Shown here in pieces: positions 36,067 to 46,209 of a stretch of 64,000 nucleotides of DNA. The position numbers were made by a program, and so were the translations under genes. The notes beneath the pieces are model-generated. The model made no database searches. It had not been told where the DNA came from and was given only the letters and a program-made list of their open reading frames with translations. The DNA is from Bacteroidaceae bacterium (GTDB lineage: Bacteria > Bacteroidota > Bacteroidia > Bacteroidales > Bacteroidaceae). Where the stretch lies: NCBI GenBank assembly GCA_016292045.1, contig JAEEZX010000013.1:1-64000 (forward strand), read 5' to 3'. How positions within the stretch are numbered: the first letter of the stretch is position 1; every line of letters begins with the position of its first letter.

Positions 36067-38979
36067 TTGTATGTGATGCGCGCACGTTGGGAGATACTCT
36101 TTATACTGGTGGTGATGCAGCTACTGGTGGGTTGCTCGGTGAAAAGGAATACGCCGATTAACCGGCGTTGGCATGCTTTCATAGCACATTACAACACGCT
36201 TTATAACGGCCAGGTCGCATTCGCAGAGGGTGAGGAGGCGCAGACAAAAGGTAATAAGGACGATTATACGCGTCTTCTGCCGATATATGAGTGCCAAAAC
36301 AAGGCGACACAGAGCTTGGGTTCTGGTAATTATGACACATCGATAGAAAAAGCGCAGAAGGCTATCAAGCGTCATAGTATAAAGAAAAAACCCGTTGCTG
36401 GTAATCGCAGCAGACGATTGACTCCGGAGGAAAAGGAGTTCCGTGCAAGAAAGGAATTCAATCCCTATCTGTGGCGTGCTTGGTTTATGATGGCAGAAGC
36501 ACAGTTCCGCAAAGGAGAATTCATAGAGGCAAGTGCAACATGGAATTATATTTTACGCCTGTATGCAACACAACCACGTATCACTCAGGTGGCTAGAGCC
36601 AGATTGGCGCGTTGTTATGTGGCACTGGAATGGCCTTATGATGCAGAAGATGCATTAAGGCGTATGGGACGTGACAGTCTTACTTTCAAGGCGACAAAGG
36701 AAAGAATTAATACGGAGGCAGCTTATTATCTTCTTACTGAACAATATGAGGAGGCTGTTCCGCGATTGGAGCATGTGGTTAAGCATACGAAGGGAAGAAT
36801 ACGACGGGCACGCTTGAATTTCCTGCTTGGTCAATTGTATAATCAACAAGGGGAAAAGCAGAAAGCTTACAAGGCATTGTCAAGGGTGATTGCCGCGAAT
36901 CCGCCGTACGAGATGTCGTTTGCTGCCCGTGTGTTGCAGACGGAGGTAATAGGCAAGGACAAGTATAAGCAGATGATACGTCGTCTCAGGCGTATGGCAA
37001 AAGATGAAAATAATGCGAATTATCTGGATCAAATATACTATGCAATAGGTAATATATATCTGTCTTTACCGGATACGGCAAACTGTCTGGCATCATGGGA
37101 GAAAGGTGTAAAAGAAAGTACGGGGGGCGGAGTGGCTAAGGCAACGTTGCTCCTGAAGTTGTCTGATATGTACTGGGAGAAGGAGGACTACATTAATGCT
37201 GCACGTACTTACCAGGAATGTGCTTCCATACTGTCGAAAGAATTAAAAGAGTATAAACAGGTGGAAGAACGTGCCAAGGCTTTGCAACCATTAGCTCCAT
37301 ATCTGGAGACAGTAAAATTACAGGATAGTTTGCAGGCTTTGGCTAAATTGCCAGAGGCAGAATATCTGGCGGCGATAGACCGTGTAATAGAAGCACTCAA
37401 AAAGAAAGAAAAGGAAGAGGAGAAAAAACAGGCCCAGGCGGAGGACAGGGCAGAATCTCAGCAGCGCAGGCAGACGATGGCTGCAACGGCAGCTGCGCAA
37501 ACGAGAGTGTCGGGACAGACTGGAGCGTGGTATTTCTATAATCCTACGACGGTGAATGCAGGCAAAGCCGCTTTTAGAAAGCAGTGGGGTACACGAAAGA
37601 ATGAAGATAACTGGCGACGCACAAATAAAACAATATTGGGTGATAGTGAGTTTGAGGAGTATAATTATGCTTCAGAAGACTCCCTGAATGTGTTTTCTGA
37701 CAGTCTTTCCGTCGCAGGGGAGGAAGATATAGATCCGAATCAGGCTCTTAAGGATTCTTTGGCAAATGATCCGCATCAAAGGGAATATTATCTGCGACAA
37801 ATACCTTTTACGGAAGAGCAATTGGAGGCTTCGAATGCGCTGTTGTCAGATGGACTGTATGGGGCAGGTGTGCTGGAGCAGGAGAGTATAGAGAATTTTC
37901 CTTTAGCGAAACGCACCTTGGAACGATTGATAGTAACCTTCCCTAATTATGAAAAAATGGCGGATGTATACTATCATATGTTCTTGATATGTGGACGGCT
38001 GGGCTTGTGGTTTGAGGCTCAAGAATACAGACGGCACTTAATGGAGGAGTTTGCAGACAATGAGAATGCTATTACTCTGGCTAATCCTTTGTACGAGCAG
38101 ATTGCAAAAAACGGTAAGCATATGGAGGACTCCCTTTATCAGAAGAGCTTTGCCGACTATATGGCCAGCCGTTACGACGAGGTTGGACGTAGTTATGAGC
38201 AGCACATCAAAAATTTTCCGGAAGGGCCTCATCGTGCGCGTATGATGTTTGTACAAGCAATGAGTTTATTATATAGCGGCGACCGAAGTGGCTTTCTGAC
38301 ACTTTTGAAAGAGCTGATACAGAAGTATTCCCAAGAGGAGATAAGTGAATTAGCTGCCCAAATAGTGAAGGGCGTCCAAAATGGCAGACTACTTCAGGGA
38401 GGACCGTGGAATGCTTCCGGTTTGTGGGCACGACGCATGAGAGATTTCGGCGAAGGAGATACTACAGAGGTCAAGACGCTCATAGAGGAACGTATTGCCA
38501 ACTATGCGTTTGTATTGGCCTATGAAAAGGGTTCGCTTGACGAAGACCAATTACTTTTCGAGGTGGCACGATATAATTTCAGCAACTTTATGGTGCGTAA
38601 TTTCGAATTGGAGATATCTGATGTAAGCGGAATATCGATGTTGGTGGTGAAAGGGTTCTTGAGCTATGATGAGGTGCATGCCTACGCACAGCAGTTATAT
38701 GGCGACCGGCATATGGCAACAGTATTGGAGGGAATTCGTTCACTGCTTATCGCCGAGGATAATCTAAAACTTCTTGGTGTGGATTACAGTTTTGATGACT
38801 ACGAGACATTCTATGAAGAAAAGATACAGCCGATAAAAGTGACTGAAGAATTGAATATCGATGAGAATCAGGAAATAGAGGATATCGATCCCGAAGATGT
38901 GCCGGAGGGTTATGGTACAAATGGAGAAGATTCAACAGAAGAAGTAATAGAGGAAGATGACTTCCCGTTCGGTTTTTGA
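36067..38979 (+). CDS. porW: Type IX secretion system TPR lipoprotein PorW/SprE-like
   Basis: Lipobox LLVGCSVKRNTPINRRWHAFIAHYNTLYNG; TPR arrays; immediately upstream of porX. Confidence 0.83.
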   Translation: MYVMRARWEILFILVVMQLLVGCSVKRNTPINRRWHAFIAHYNTLYNGQVAFAEGEEAQTKGNKDDYTRLLPIYECQNKATQSLGSGNYDTSIEKAQKAIKRHSIKKKPVAGNRSRRLTPEEKEFRARKEFNPYLWRAWFMMAEAQFRKGEFIEASATWNYILRLYATQPRITQVARARLARCYVALEWPYDAEDALRRMGRDSLTFKATKERINTEAAYYLLTEQYEEAVPRLEHVVKHTKGRIRRARLNFLLGQLYNQQGEKQKAYKALSRVIAANPPYEMSFAARVLQTEVIGKDKYKQMIRRLRRMAKDENNANYLDQIYYAIGNIYLSLPDTANCLASWEKGVKESTGGGVAKATLLLKLSDMYWEKEDYINAARTYQECASILSKELKEYKQVEERAKALQPLAPYLETVKLQDSLQALAKLPEAEYLAAIDRVIEALKKKEKEEEKKQAQAEDRAESQQRRQTMAATAAAQTRVSGQTGAWYFYNPTTVNAGKAAFRKQWGTRKNEDNWRRTNKTILGDSEFEEYNYASEDSLNVFSDSLSVAGEEDIDPNQALKDSLANDPHQREYYLRQIPFTEEQLEASNALLSDGLYGAGVLEQESIENFPLAKRTLERLIVTFPNYEKMADVYYHMFLICGRLGLWFEAQEYRRHLMEEFADNENAITLANPLYEQIAKNGKHMEDSLYQKSFADYMASRYDEVGRSYEQHIKNFPEGPHRARMMFVQAMSLLYSGDRSGFLTLLKELIQKYSQEEISELAAQIVKGVQNGRLLQGGPWNASGLWARRMRDFGEGDTTEVKTLIEERIANYAFVLAYEKGSLDEDQLLFEVARYNFSNFMVRNFELEISDVSGISMLVVKGFLSYDEVHAYAQQLYGDRHMATVLEGIRSLLIAEDNLKLLGVDYSFDDYETFYEEKIQPIKVTEELNIDENQEIEDIDPEDVPEGYGTNGEDSTEEVIEEDDFPFGF

Positions 38980-38986
38980 TATATTT

Positions 38987-40567
38987 ATGGATTACAGACT
39001 GCTTTGGATTGACGACGAGATTGACCTTTTAAAAGGACATGTCATGTTTTTAGAGAAGAAGGGCTATGGAGTGGACACAGTGACAAATGGTTATGATGCC
39101 TTAGAGCAGTGCGACAAGGAAGATTACGACCTCGTGCTTTTGGATGAGAATATGCCGGGCCTGTCGGGACTGGAGACCTTGCAACGCATAAAAGAAACAC
39201 ATCCGGCTTTGCCCGTGGTGATGGTAACAAAGAGTGAAGAGGAAAATATCATGAATCAGGCTATAGGTAGTAAGATTGCCGACTATCTAATCAAACCGGT
39301 GAACCCAACTCAGATACTGTTATCGTTGAAGAAGAACATCCACCAGAAAAGGATACAGACCGAAGTGACAGACCAGAACTACCAGCAGAACTTTGGCAAG
39401 ATAAGTTTGGAAATGGGAGAAGCAAGGAGCATGGAGGACTGGAAAGAGATATACAAGAAACTGGTGTTTTGGGAACTGGAGCTTTCAGAGACAGACTCGC
39501 AGATGAGGGAAATGCTCTTGATGCAAAAAGGTGAGGCAAACACGGATTTTGCCAAGTTCATCAAAAAAAATTACGAACGTTGGATGAAAATACGTCTGAG
39601 CGGTGAACAGTATGAGCTTGGTGAGGATGTGCCCCTGATGTCACCGGATATATTCAAGACTCAGGTGTTCCCTGCATTAGACAGGGGGGAGAAGGTTACG
39701 TTGATGGTCATTGATAATTTCCGTTTCGACCAATGGCGTATGATACGCAGTGAGATTGCTGATATGTTTTCCATAGAAGAAAACTTGTATTGTAGCATAC
39801 TGCCCACGGCAACACAATATGCCCGTAATGCTATTTTCTCCGGACTCATGCCGGACAAAATAGAGAAAATGTTCCCGGAACTCTGGGTGGATGAAGATTC
39901 GGAGGAAGGCAAGAATCTCAATGAAGCCCCGTTGGTGCAAACTCAGCTGGATCGATACCGTCGCAAGAATACATTCTCGTATCATAAGGTGAACGATTCC
40001 GTTGGAGCAGAAAAACTGCTTGCACAACTGCCAAGTTTCAAACAATACGACCTAAATGTTATTGTGCTTAACTTTGTGGACATGCTTTCACATGCAAGAA
40101 CAGAGAACCGCATGGTGAAGGAACTTGCCAATAATGAAGCGGCATATCGTAGTATTACGCAGAGTTGGATGCGCCATTCGGCAGTAGGTGATTTGTTCCG
40201 TGCTCTAGCACAGAGCGACAGTCGTATAATACTCACCACGGATCATGGTAGTATTCGTACACAAAATCCGGTGCGTGTTGTGGGTGACAGGAATGTGAAT
40301 ACAAATTTGAGATATAAGTTAGGTAAAACACTTTCATACAATCCGAAAGAAGTATATGAGATAAAGGTGCCCCAGAATGTAGGATTACCTGCCCCCAATC
40401 TTTCCACCACATATATTTTTGCTACGGAACAAGATTTCTTTGCCTACCCGAATAATTATAACTATTATGTATCCTATTATAAAGACACGTTCCAACATGG
40501 TGGAATCTCCATGGAGGAAATGTTAATACCTCTTATAACGATGAAGAGAAAGGGTAGAGAAGGCTAA
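38987..40567 (+). CDS. porX: T9SS response regulator PorX (receiver + PglZ/alkaline phosphatase superfamily domain)
   Basis: LLWIDDEIDLLKGHVMFLEKKGY..VLLDENMPGLSGLETL..VMVTKSEEE; VIDNFRFDQWRMI...PTATQYARNAIFSGLMP...LTTDHGSI. Confidence 0.92.
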   Translation: MDYRLLWIDDEIDLLKGHVMFLEKKGYGVDTVTNGYDALEQCDKEDYDLVLLDENMPGLSGLETLQRIKETHPALPVVMVTKSEEENIMNQAIGSKIADYLIKPVNPTQILLSLKKNIHQKRIQTEVTDQNYQQNFGKISLEMGEARSMEDWKEIYKKLVFWELELSETDSQMREMLLMQKGEANTDFAKFIKKNYERWMKIRLSGEQYELGEDVPLMSPDIFKTQVFPALDRGEKVTLMVIDNFRFDQWRMIRSEIADMFSIEENLYCSILPTATQYARNAIFSGLMPDKIEKMFPELWVDEDSEEGKNLNEAPLVQTQLDRYRRKNTFSYHKVNDSVGAEKLLAQLPSFKQYDLNVIVLNFVDMLSHARTENRMVKELANNEAAYRSITQSWMRHSAVGDLFRALAQSDSRIILTTDHGSIRTQNPVRVVGDRNVNTNLRYKLGKTLSYNPKEVYEIKVPQNVGLPAPNLSTTYIFATEQDFFAYPNNYNYYVSYYKDTFQHGGISMEEMLIPLITMKRKGREG

Positions 40568-40588
40568 TGGATAAAAAAACGGAACGCT

Positions 40589-41215
40589 TTAGCGCTTGCG
40601 TATAATGGTAAGGCCGTCACGCAAGGGTAGTATTACTTTCTCTATACGGTTGTCTTTTGCTACCAGATCATTGAAGGATTGAAGCCCGAGTGTCTGAACA
40701 TCGGAAGGTCGCGCTTCCTCTGTGATGCGGCCATACCATAAAGTGTTGTCTGCAAGAATGAAACCGCCGCTTTTCATACGTGGAAGGAGCATATCATAAT
40801 ATTTCACATAATCGCGTTTGTCGGCATCGATGAAAGCTAAATCCCAATTGTCGCCCAATGTGGGGACAATATCAAGAGCATCTCCAATGTGCAGATGAAC
40901 CCGCTCTGCCCATGGGCTGTTGCCTATCCATTGTCGTAGGAAATCTTCGTTTTCGTCGAAGATTTCTATAGTGTGTAGTTCACCACCTTCCTGTAGTCCT
41001 TCTGCCATGGATAATGCGGAATAACCGCTGAATGTACCTAATTCCAAAATACGTTTGGGACGTATCATCTCCACGAGCATCTTCAACAAACGTCCTTGCA
41101 AATGACCGCTTGCCATTTGCCCGTAAGACAACTTCAATTGAGTGGCACGCCAAAGATTGTGGAGATATTCTCCCTCCTCGTCTATGTGGCTCAGTATGTA
41201 GTCGTCAAGACTCAC
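40589..41215 (-). CDS. SAM-dependent O-methyltransferase
   Basis: RILELGTFSGYSALSMAEGL...DLAFIDADKRDYVKYYD...FILADNTLW. Confidence 0.9.
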   Translation of the reverse strand: MSLDDYILSHIDEEGEYLHNLWRATQLKLSYGQMASGHLQGRLLKMLVEMIRPKRILELGTFSGYSALSMAEGLQEGGELHTIEIFDENEDFLRQWIGNSPWAERVHLHIGDALDIVPTLGDNWDLAFIDADKRDYVKYYDMLLPRMKSGGFILADNTLWYGRITEEARPSDVQTLGLQSFNDLVAKDNRIEKVILPLRDGLTIIRKR

Positions 41216-41634
41216 TTAATGTTGAGCAGAGCCTCAACGGCCAGTCGGTAACTGTCCAGGCCGAAACCAAGAATAATGCCGATGCATCCGGAAGAAATCA
41301 TACTGTGATGACGGAACTCCTCGCGACGTGGCACATTGGATATATGCACCTCAACAACAGGAGTAGACACGCTACGTATTGCATCAAGGATGGCAATTGA
41401 TGTGTGGGCATAAGCACCAGCGTTCAAAATGATACCATCCCGGTCAAATCCCACTTCCTGTATCTTGTCAATAATTGCTCCTTCGCTATTACTCTGGAAA
41501 TAGTCTATGCGACAATTGGGGTAAAGATCGCGGAGGCGATGCAAGTAATCGTCAAAACCTTTCTTACCATAAATTTCTGGTTCACGGATGCCTAGTAGAT
41601 TCAAATTTGGTCCATTGATAATCTGTATTCTCAT
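41212..41634 (-). CDS. aroQ: Type II 3-dehydroquinate dehydratase
   Basis: IINGPNLNLLGIREPEIYG; FQSNSEGAIIDKIQ; ILNAGAYAHTSIAILDAI; VVEVHISNVPRREEFRHHS. Confidence 0.96.
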   Translation of the reverse strand: MRIQIINGPNLNLLGIREPEIYGKKGFDDYLHRLRDLYPNCRIDYFQSNSEGAIIDKIQEVGFDRDGIILNAGAYAHTSIAILDAIRSVSTPVVEVHISNVPRREEFRHHSMISSGCIGIILGFGLDSYRLAVEALLNIK

Positions 41635-41656
41635 AGTTGTAAGATGATTTATGATG

Positions 41657-41664
41657 CAAATATA
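41657..41664 (-). promoter_or_regulatory. -7 box TATATTTG for aroQ/O-methyltransferase
   Basis: caaatata on + strand, 23 nt upstream of aroQ ATG. Confidence 0.5.
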
Positions 41665-41709
41665 AGAAAAAAAGTGCTTGGAATAGAGGTATAAGATGGT
41701 AAAATTTCG

Positions 41710-41717
41710 TATTTTTG
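41710..41717 (+). promoter_or_regulatory. -7 box TATTTTTG for xerD
   Basis: TATTTTTG ends 7 nt before ATG at 41724. Confidence 0.5.
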
Positions 41718-41723
41718 TGGCAA

Positions 41724-42662
41724 ATGAGCAAAAAAAAGACTCTTTCGGGCATTGGAGTTGTGCCGCAGGTCCTTATTGACGGCTATGTTCGCTATCTTCG
41801 TTTGGAGAAGGGTGTCACGGACAATACCTTGGATGCGTATCTTAATGATTTGCAGAAATTACTTAATTTTTATGGTGATGAAGGAATCGATTATCGTTGC
41901 GTCACGTTGGAGCAGTTGTCACACTTCTCTGCTCAGTTGCGTGAGGTGGGTATAAGTCCTACATCTCAAAAGCGTGTTCTTTCCGGTGTGCGTAGCTTTT
42001 ATGCTTATCTCACAATGGAAGGAGAACTTGAGCAGGATCCTACAGAACTTCTAGAATCACCCAAACTAGGCCTGCATCTTCCCGAAGTACTCACGGTGGA
42101 TGAGATAGATAGGATAGAGGCTGCAACAGACCTCTCTACACCGCAAGGAGTTCGTGACCATTGCATAATAGAGGTGTTATACAGTTGCGGGCTTAGAATA
42201 TCGGAATTGTGTGCCCTATCATTTTCTAATCTGTTTCTGGATGAAGGCTATGTGCGTGTTTGGGGAAAAGGACGAAAAGAACGTCTTGTACCTATATCAC
42301 ATAAAGCTGTCAGAGAACTTGAGAATTGGTTCAGCATTCGTCGGCAGATGGAGCCGGTAAAAGGTTTTGAAGACATAGTATTCCTTTCAATGAGACGTCG
42401 CAGACCACTCTCCCGCATCTCTCTTTTTATCTTTATACAACAATACGCTGAAGCTGCGGGTATTACAAAAAAGATATCTCCTCACACATTCCGGCATAGT
42501 TTTGCCACACACCTTTTGGAAGGTGGCGCAAGTTTACGTGCAATACAGACAATGTTGGGTCATGAAAAAATAAGCACAACGGAGATTTACACTCATTTGG
42601 ATAGGAGCCGATTAAGGGAAGAAGTACTATTGCATCACCCTAGAAATATTAAAAAAGAATAA
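41724..42662 (+). CDS. xerD: Site-specific tyrosine recombinase XerD
   Basis: YSCGLRISELCALSF (R), KGRKERLVP (K), HTFRHSFATHLLEGGASLRAIQTMLGHEKISTTEIYTHLD (HxxR..H..Y). Confidence 0.92.
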   Translation: MSKKKTLSGIGVVPQVLIDGYVRYLRLEKGVTDNTLDAYLNDLQKLLNFYGDEGIDYRCVTLEQLSHFSAQLREVGISPTSQKRVLSGVRSFYAYLTMEGELEQDPTELLESPKLGLHLPEVLTVDEIDRIEAATDLSTPQGVRDHCIIEVLYSCGLRISELCALSFSNLFLDEGYVRVWGKGRKERLVPISHKAVRELENWFSIRRQMEPVKGFEDIVFLSMRRRRPLSRISLFIFIQQYAEAAGITKKISPHTFRHSFATHLLEGGASLRAIQTMLGHEKISTTEIYTHLDRSRLREEVLLHHPRNIKKE

Positions 42663-42722
42663 AAAGGACTGGTAAAAGCATGTTTATTCGTAATAAATAG
42701 TTCTTTTTGCAAGAAAGTTTTG

Positions 42723-42730
42723 TACCTTTG
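42723..42730 (+). promoter_or_regulatory. -7 box TACCTTTG for the 42778 lipoprotein
   Basis: TACCTTTG 47 nt upstream of ATG. Confidence 0.55.
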
Positions 42731-42777
42731 CGCGAAGAAAAGTATAAATTATATAAAATAACAATTCAAAAAACATT

Positions 42778-44463
42778 ATGAAAAAGTCTATTTTGTTTGT
42801 AGGTTTGGCTGTAGTTATGGCTATAACCTCTTGTAGCAAGCTGAAACTTACAGAAGACAATTTCAAGGTGACTCCCACTCCCCTTGAGGCAATTGGCGGG
42901 CAGGTTCCTGCTACTATTACAGCAAACTTCCCTGAGAAGTGCATTCCCAAGAAGGCAGTTGTCGTTGTTACTCCAGTTCTGAAGTATGATGGTGGTGAGG
43001 CTGTTAGTGAGAGTGCCACATTCCAGGGCCAGAAGGTAGAAGGCAACGGTACTACCGTTCAGTACAAGGTCGGCGGCACCTATTCGATGAAAGCTAACTG
43101 GGCATATCAGGATGCGATGCTCAAGAGCGACCTATATGCACGCTTTGATGCCAAGGTTGGCAAGAAGGTGAAGAATATTCCAGATGTTAAGATTGGCTAT
43201 GGAATCTTGGCTACGGCTCAATTGTTGGGCTACTGCACGATTACCGGTGCAACAGCTCCAGATGCTTATCAGCGTATTATTGCACAGAAGCAGGAGGCAA
43301 ACATTAAATTCCTCATCAATCAGGCAAATCTCCGCACCAGTGAGACCGGTAGCATCAGCATTCAGGACCTTGTGAAGATTCTCAAGGAGATTAACGACAA
43401 CAATGAGACACGTGCTCTGCAAAACATTGAGGTAAGTGCATACGCTTCTCCCGATGGTAAGTATGATTTCAACGAAAAACTCGCAGAACAGCGCCAGGAT
43501 GTATCCGACAAGTTCCTCAAGGGCCAGCTCAAGAAGATTGGTATGGATGCAGATATTGATACAAAGTATACGGCTGAGGACTGGGACGGTTTCCAGCAGT
43601 TGATTAGCCAGAGCAATCTTCAGGACAAGGAGGTTATTCTTCGCGTTCTCTCTATGTATCAGGATCCTGAGGAGCGTGAGCAGCAGATTCGTAATATGAG
43701 CAGCGTATATACAGAAATTGCAGATGGCATTCTTCCCGAATTGCGTCGTGCACGTCTCTTGGTAAACTACGAGGTAATCGGTCGCAGCGATGCGCAGATT
43801 CTGGCTCAGTTCGCTATGGATCCAAGCAAGTTGTCTGTAGAGGAGTTGCTTTATGGCGCAAACCGTCTGTTGACTCTTCCCGACCAAAAGGCTGCTTGGT
43901 ATAGCAAGACACAGGAGCTCTATCCCAGCGACTATCGTGCATTCAACAACTACGCTCAGTTGGCTATCATGCGCGGTGATGCGATGATGGCTGATACTTA
44001 TTTAAACAAAGCCGCAGCAATCAATGCAAACGCTCCGGAGGTGAATGCAAATAAGGCGATTCTTGCAATGAAGACAGGTGACATCGCTACAGCAGAGCAG
44101 TATATGGGTAAGGCAAGCGGTTCTGATACATATCAAGAGATTCAGGGCGCTCTCAATATAGCAAGAGGTAACTATTCTCAGGCAGACCGTGATCTCAGCG
44201 GTGTGAATACCAATAGTGCTGCTTTGGCTCAAATAATGAATAAAAACTATGCTGCAGCAAGGTCTACTTTGGCAAATGTCAAGGAGCAGAACGCAGTAAC
44301 AAGTTATCTGAAGGCCGTACTCGCAGCTCGAGTAGGTGACAGCGCATCCCTTTCTAGCAGTTTGAAGGATGCCGTAGCCAAGGATCCCTCTTTGGCTAAA
44401 CGTGCTCTCAATGATGTAGAGTTCCGGAAGTATTCTAATGTTGTAGAGAGTATCTGCAAGTAA
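42778..44463 (+). CDS. TPR/OmpA-like lipoprotein
   Basis: Lipobox VMAITSCSKLKL; OmpA-like stretch 'IEVSAYASPDGKYDFNEKLAEQRQDVSDKFLK'; C-terminal TPR-like helices. Confidence 0.7.
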   Translation: MKKSILFVGLAVVMAITSCSKLKLTEDNFKVTPTPLEAIGGQVPATITANFPEKCIPKKAVVVVTPVLKYDGGEAVSESATFQGQKVEGNGTTVQYKVGGTYSMKANWAYQDAMLKSDLYARFDAKVGKKVKNIPDVKIGYGILATAQLLGYCTITGATAPDAYQRIIAQKQEANIKFLINQANLRTSETGSISIQDLVKILKEINDNNETRALQNIEVSAYASPDGKYDFNEKLAEQRQDVSDKFLKGQLKKIGMDADIDTKYTAEDWDGFQQLISQSNLQDKEVILRVLSMYQDPEEREQQIRNMSSVYTEIADGILPELRRARLLVNYEVIGRSDAQILAQFAMDPSKLSVEELLYGANRLLTLPDQKAAWYSKTQELYPSDYRAFNNYAQLAIMRGDAMMADTYLNKAAAINANAPEVNANKAILAMKTGDIATAEQYMGKASGSDTYQEIQGALNIARGNYSQADRDLSGVNTNSAALAQIMNKNYAAARSTLANVKEQNAVTSYLKAVLAARVGDSASLSSSLKDAVAKDPSLAKRALNDVEFRKYSNVVESICK

Positions 44464-44473
44464 TTTAAAATAA

Positions 44474-45271
44474 GTGCGCAAGGCATTATACCTTTTGTTC
44501 GCCCTTCTTCTCCTTACTTCTTGTGGGGGCAAGAAGGGCGAACTCCGTATCAGCGGTGAGTTCAAGAATCTCAAGCAGGCAGACTTCTTCCTTTTCTCAG
44601 AGGAAGGGTATATGGAGTCTATAGATACGATACACGTCAGGAATGGAAAGTTTGATTACCGTTTGCCTTTAACGGCAGATGAGGCTTCATTCACTTTGGT
44701 TTATCCGAACTTCTCTACGCTTGACCTTTTTGGTGGCAGCGGACAGCATATTCGCATAGAAGGAGATGCGCGTAGTTTGTCAGAGGTAAGGGTGGAAGGC
44801 GGGAGAGTCTCTGAGGAATTCAAAACGGAGTTTTATATACGCAGGGAGCGGGGAAGGAATTTGCTGGAGAAAGGAAAAAAACTGACACCTTTCAAGTTGG
44901 TGACTCGTAAAGGAGATACGATACGTCGAGACCAGTATAGAGGGCAATGGTTGCTGATAGCTTTTTGGGCGGACTGGTGTCCGGGTAGTAGCAGTGCTAC
45001 GCATGAAGTACGTGAATTTCGTAAGCGTTTGGGTGACAAGTCGGCAACAATTAGTTACAGCCTGGATACAGATACTTTTATTCTGTCTTTGGATGAGCGA
45101 CGCGACAGTATTATTTGGCCAAGCGTGTGTGACAGATTGTCGTGGTGCAGTCCGTTGGTTCAGACTCTAGGAATCCGTGAACTGCCGTTCTTTGTTTTGA
45201 CAGATACAGCACAGCGTGTTGTGGCTTTCGGAAGCCGTTGGAATAAGGATATTGCACCATCACTTCCATAA
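44474..45271 (+). CDS. Thioredoxin-like lipoprotein with DUF4369-like N-terminus
   Basis: GTG start, lipobox LLLLTSCGGKKG; 'LRISGEFKNLKQADFFLFSEEGYMESIDTIHVRNGKFDYRLPL'; 'LLIAFWADWCPGSSSATHEVREF'. Confidence 0.75.
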   Translation: MRKALYLLFALLLLTSCGGKKGELRISGEFKNLKQADFFLFSEEGYMESIDTIHVRNGKFDYRLPLTADEASFTLVYPNFSTLDLFGGSGQHIRIEGDARSLSEVRVEGGRVSEEFKTEFYIRRERGRNLLEKGKKLTPFKLVTRKGDTIRRDQYRGQWLLIAFWADWCPGSSSATHEVREFRKRLGDKSATISYSLDTDTFILSLDERRDSIIWPSVCDRLSWCSPLVQTLGIRELPFFVLTDTAQRVVAFGSRWNKDIAPSLP

Positions 45272-45287
45272 ATTAGCGATTAAAATT

Positions 45288-46202
45288 ATGATATATGCGA
45301 TAGGAGAAACGGTGATGGACATTCTTTTTCAGAATGACAAACCTATAGATGCCGTGCCAGGCGGTTCTGCATTCAATAGTGCGATATCTATAGGACGAGC
45401 CGGAATGCCGTGTTCCTTTATCGGATATACAGGAAATGATCATGTCGGTGAACTCACGGTACAGTTCCTGCAAGAGAATGGAATTGACACACATTGGTTT
45501 GAACGGAGAGAAGGAACAAAGAGTTGTGTGTCGTTGGCATTTCTGGATGAGGCTGGCGATGCGCATTATGTTTTTTATAAGGATGTACCTCGTGCAGCCG
45601 GTGAAGAAGAGACAGAGAGCCCGATTTTCCGAAAAGGCGATGCTTTATTGTTAGGTTCTTATTATGCCATCAGTTCTGGTACGCGTGCCCAGATAAAAAC
45701 CGTGTTGGAGTCGGCAAAAAGGGCAAATGCCACAATATATTACGACCTCAATTTCCGTAGTAGCCATAAAGATGAACTCGAAACCCTTATGCCTGCAATA
45801 CATGAGAACTTTGCTAAGGCAACAATCGTGCGCGGTTCGGCAGACGATTTTGATGTGATGTGGGGTATGAGAGATGCACGCCAGATATACAGGGAGCATG
45901 TTGTTAAGTATTGTCCGGTGTTTATTTGTACGGCTGGAGCAGGATATATCACAGTGTGTACGCCACAAGGTGAATGGGATTTTTATGTGCCACATGTAGA
46001 TAATGTGGTAAGTACCGTCGGTGCAGGTGATAATTTCAATGCAGGATTTCTATGTGCAATGACTAAGGGAAATATAGATTTAACATCACCTGATTGTTGG
46101 AATAGGGATACGCTGGCAACGTTGATAGATATGGGTACACGTTTTGCTGCAGCTGTATGTCAGACCACAGCAAATTATATCCCGACAACGTTTAAAATAT
46201 AG
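45288..46202 (+). CDS. PfkB-family carbohydrate kinase (fructokinase-like)
   Basis: IYAIGETVMDILFQNDKPIDAVPGGSAFNSAISIGRAG; DNVVSTVGAGDNFNAGFLCAM. Confidence 0.88.
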   Translation: MIYAIGETVMDILFQNDKPIDAVPGGSAFNSAISIGRAGMPCSFIGYTGNDHVGELTVQFLQENGIDTHWFERREGTKSCVSLAFLDEAGDAHYVFYKDVPRAAGEEETESPIFRKGDALLLGSYYAISSGTRAQIKTVLESAKRANATIYYDLNFRSSHKDELETLMPAIHENFAKATIVRGSADDFDVMWGMRDARQIYREHVVKYCPVFICTAGAGYITVCTPQGEWDFYVPHVDNVVSTVGAGDNFNAGFLCAMTKGNIDLTSPDCWNRDTLATLIDMGTRFAAAVCQTTANYIPTTFKI

Positions 46203-46209
46203 TTATGCT

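Noticed and set aside
41724-42662. Tyrosine recombinase as marker of a mobile element
   Set aside because: Sequence fits the housekeeping XerD type, flanked by aroQ and a conserved lipoprotein, with no other mobility genes or att-like repeats.
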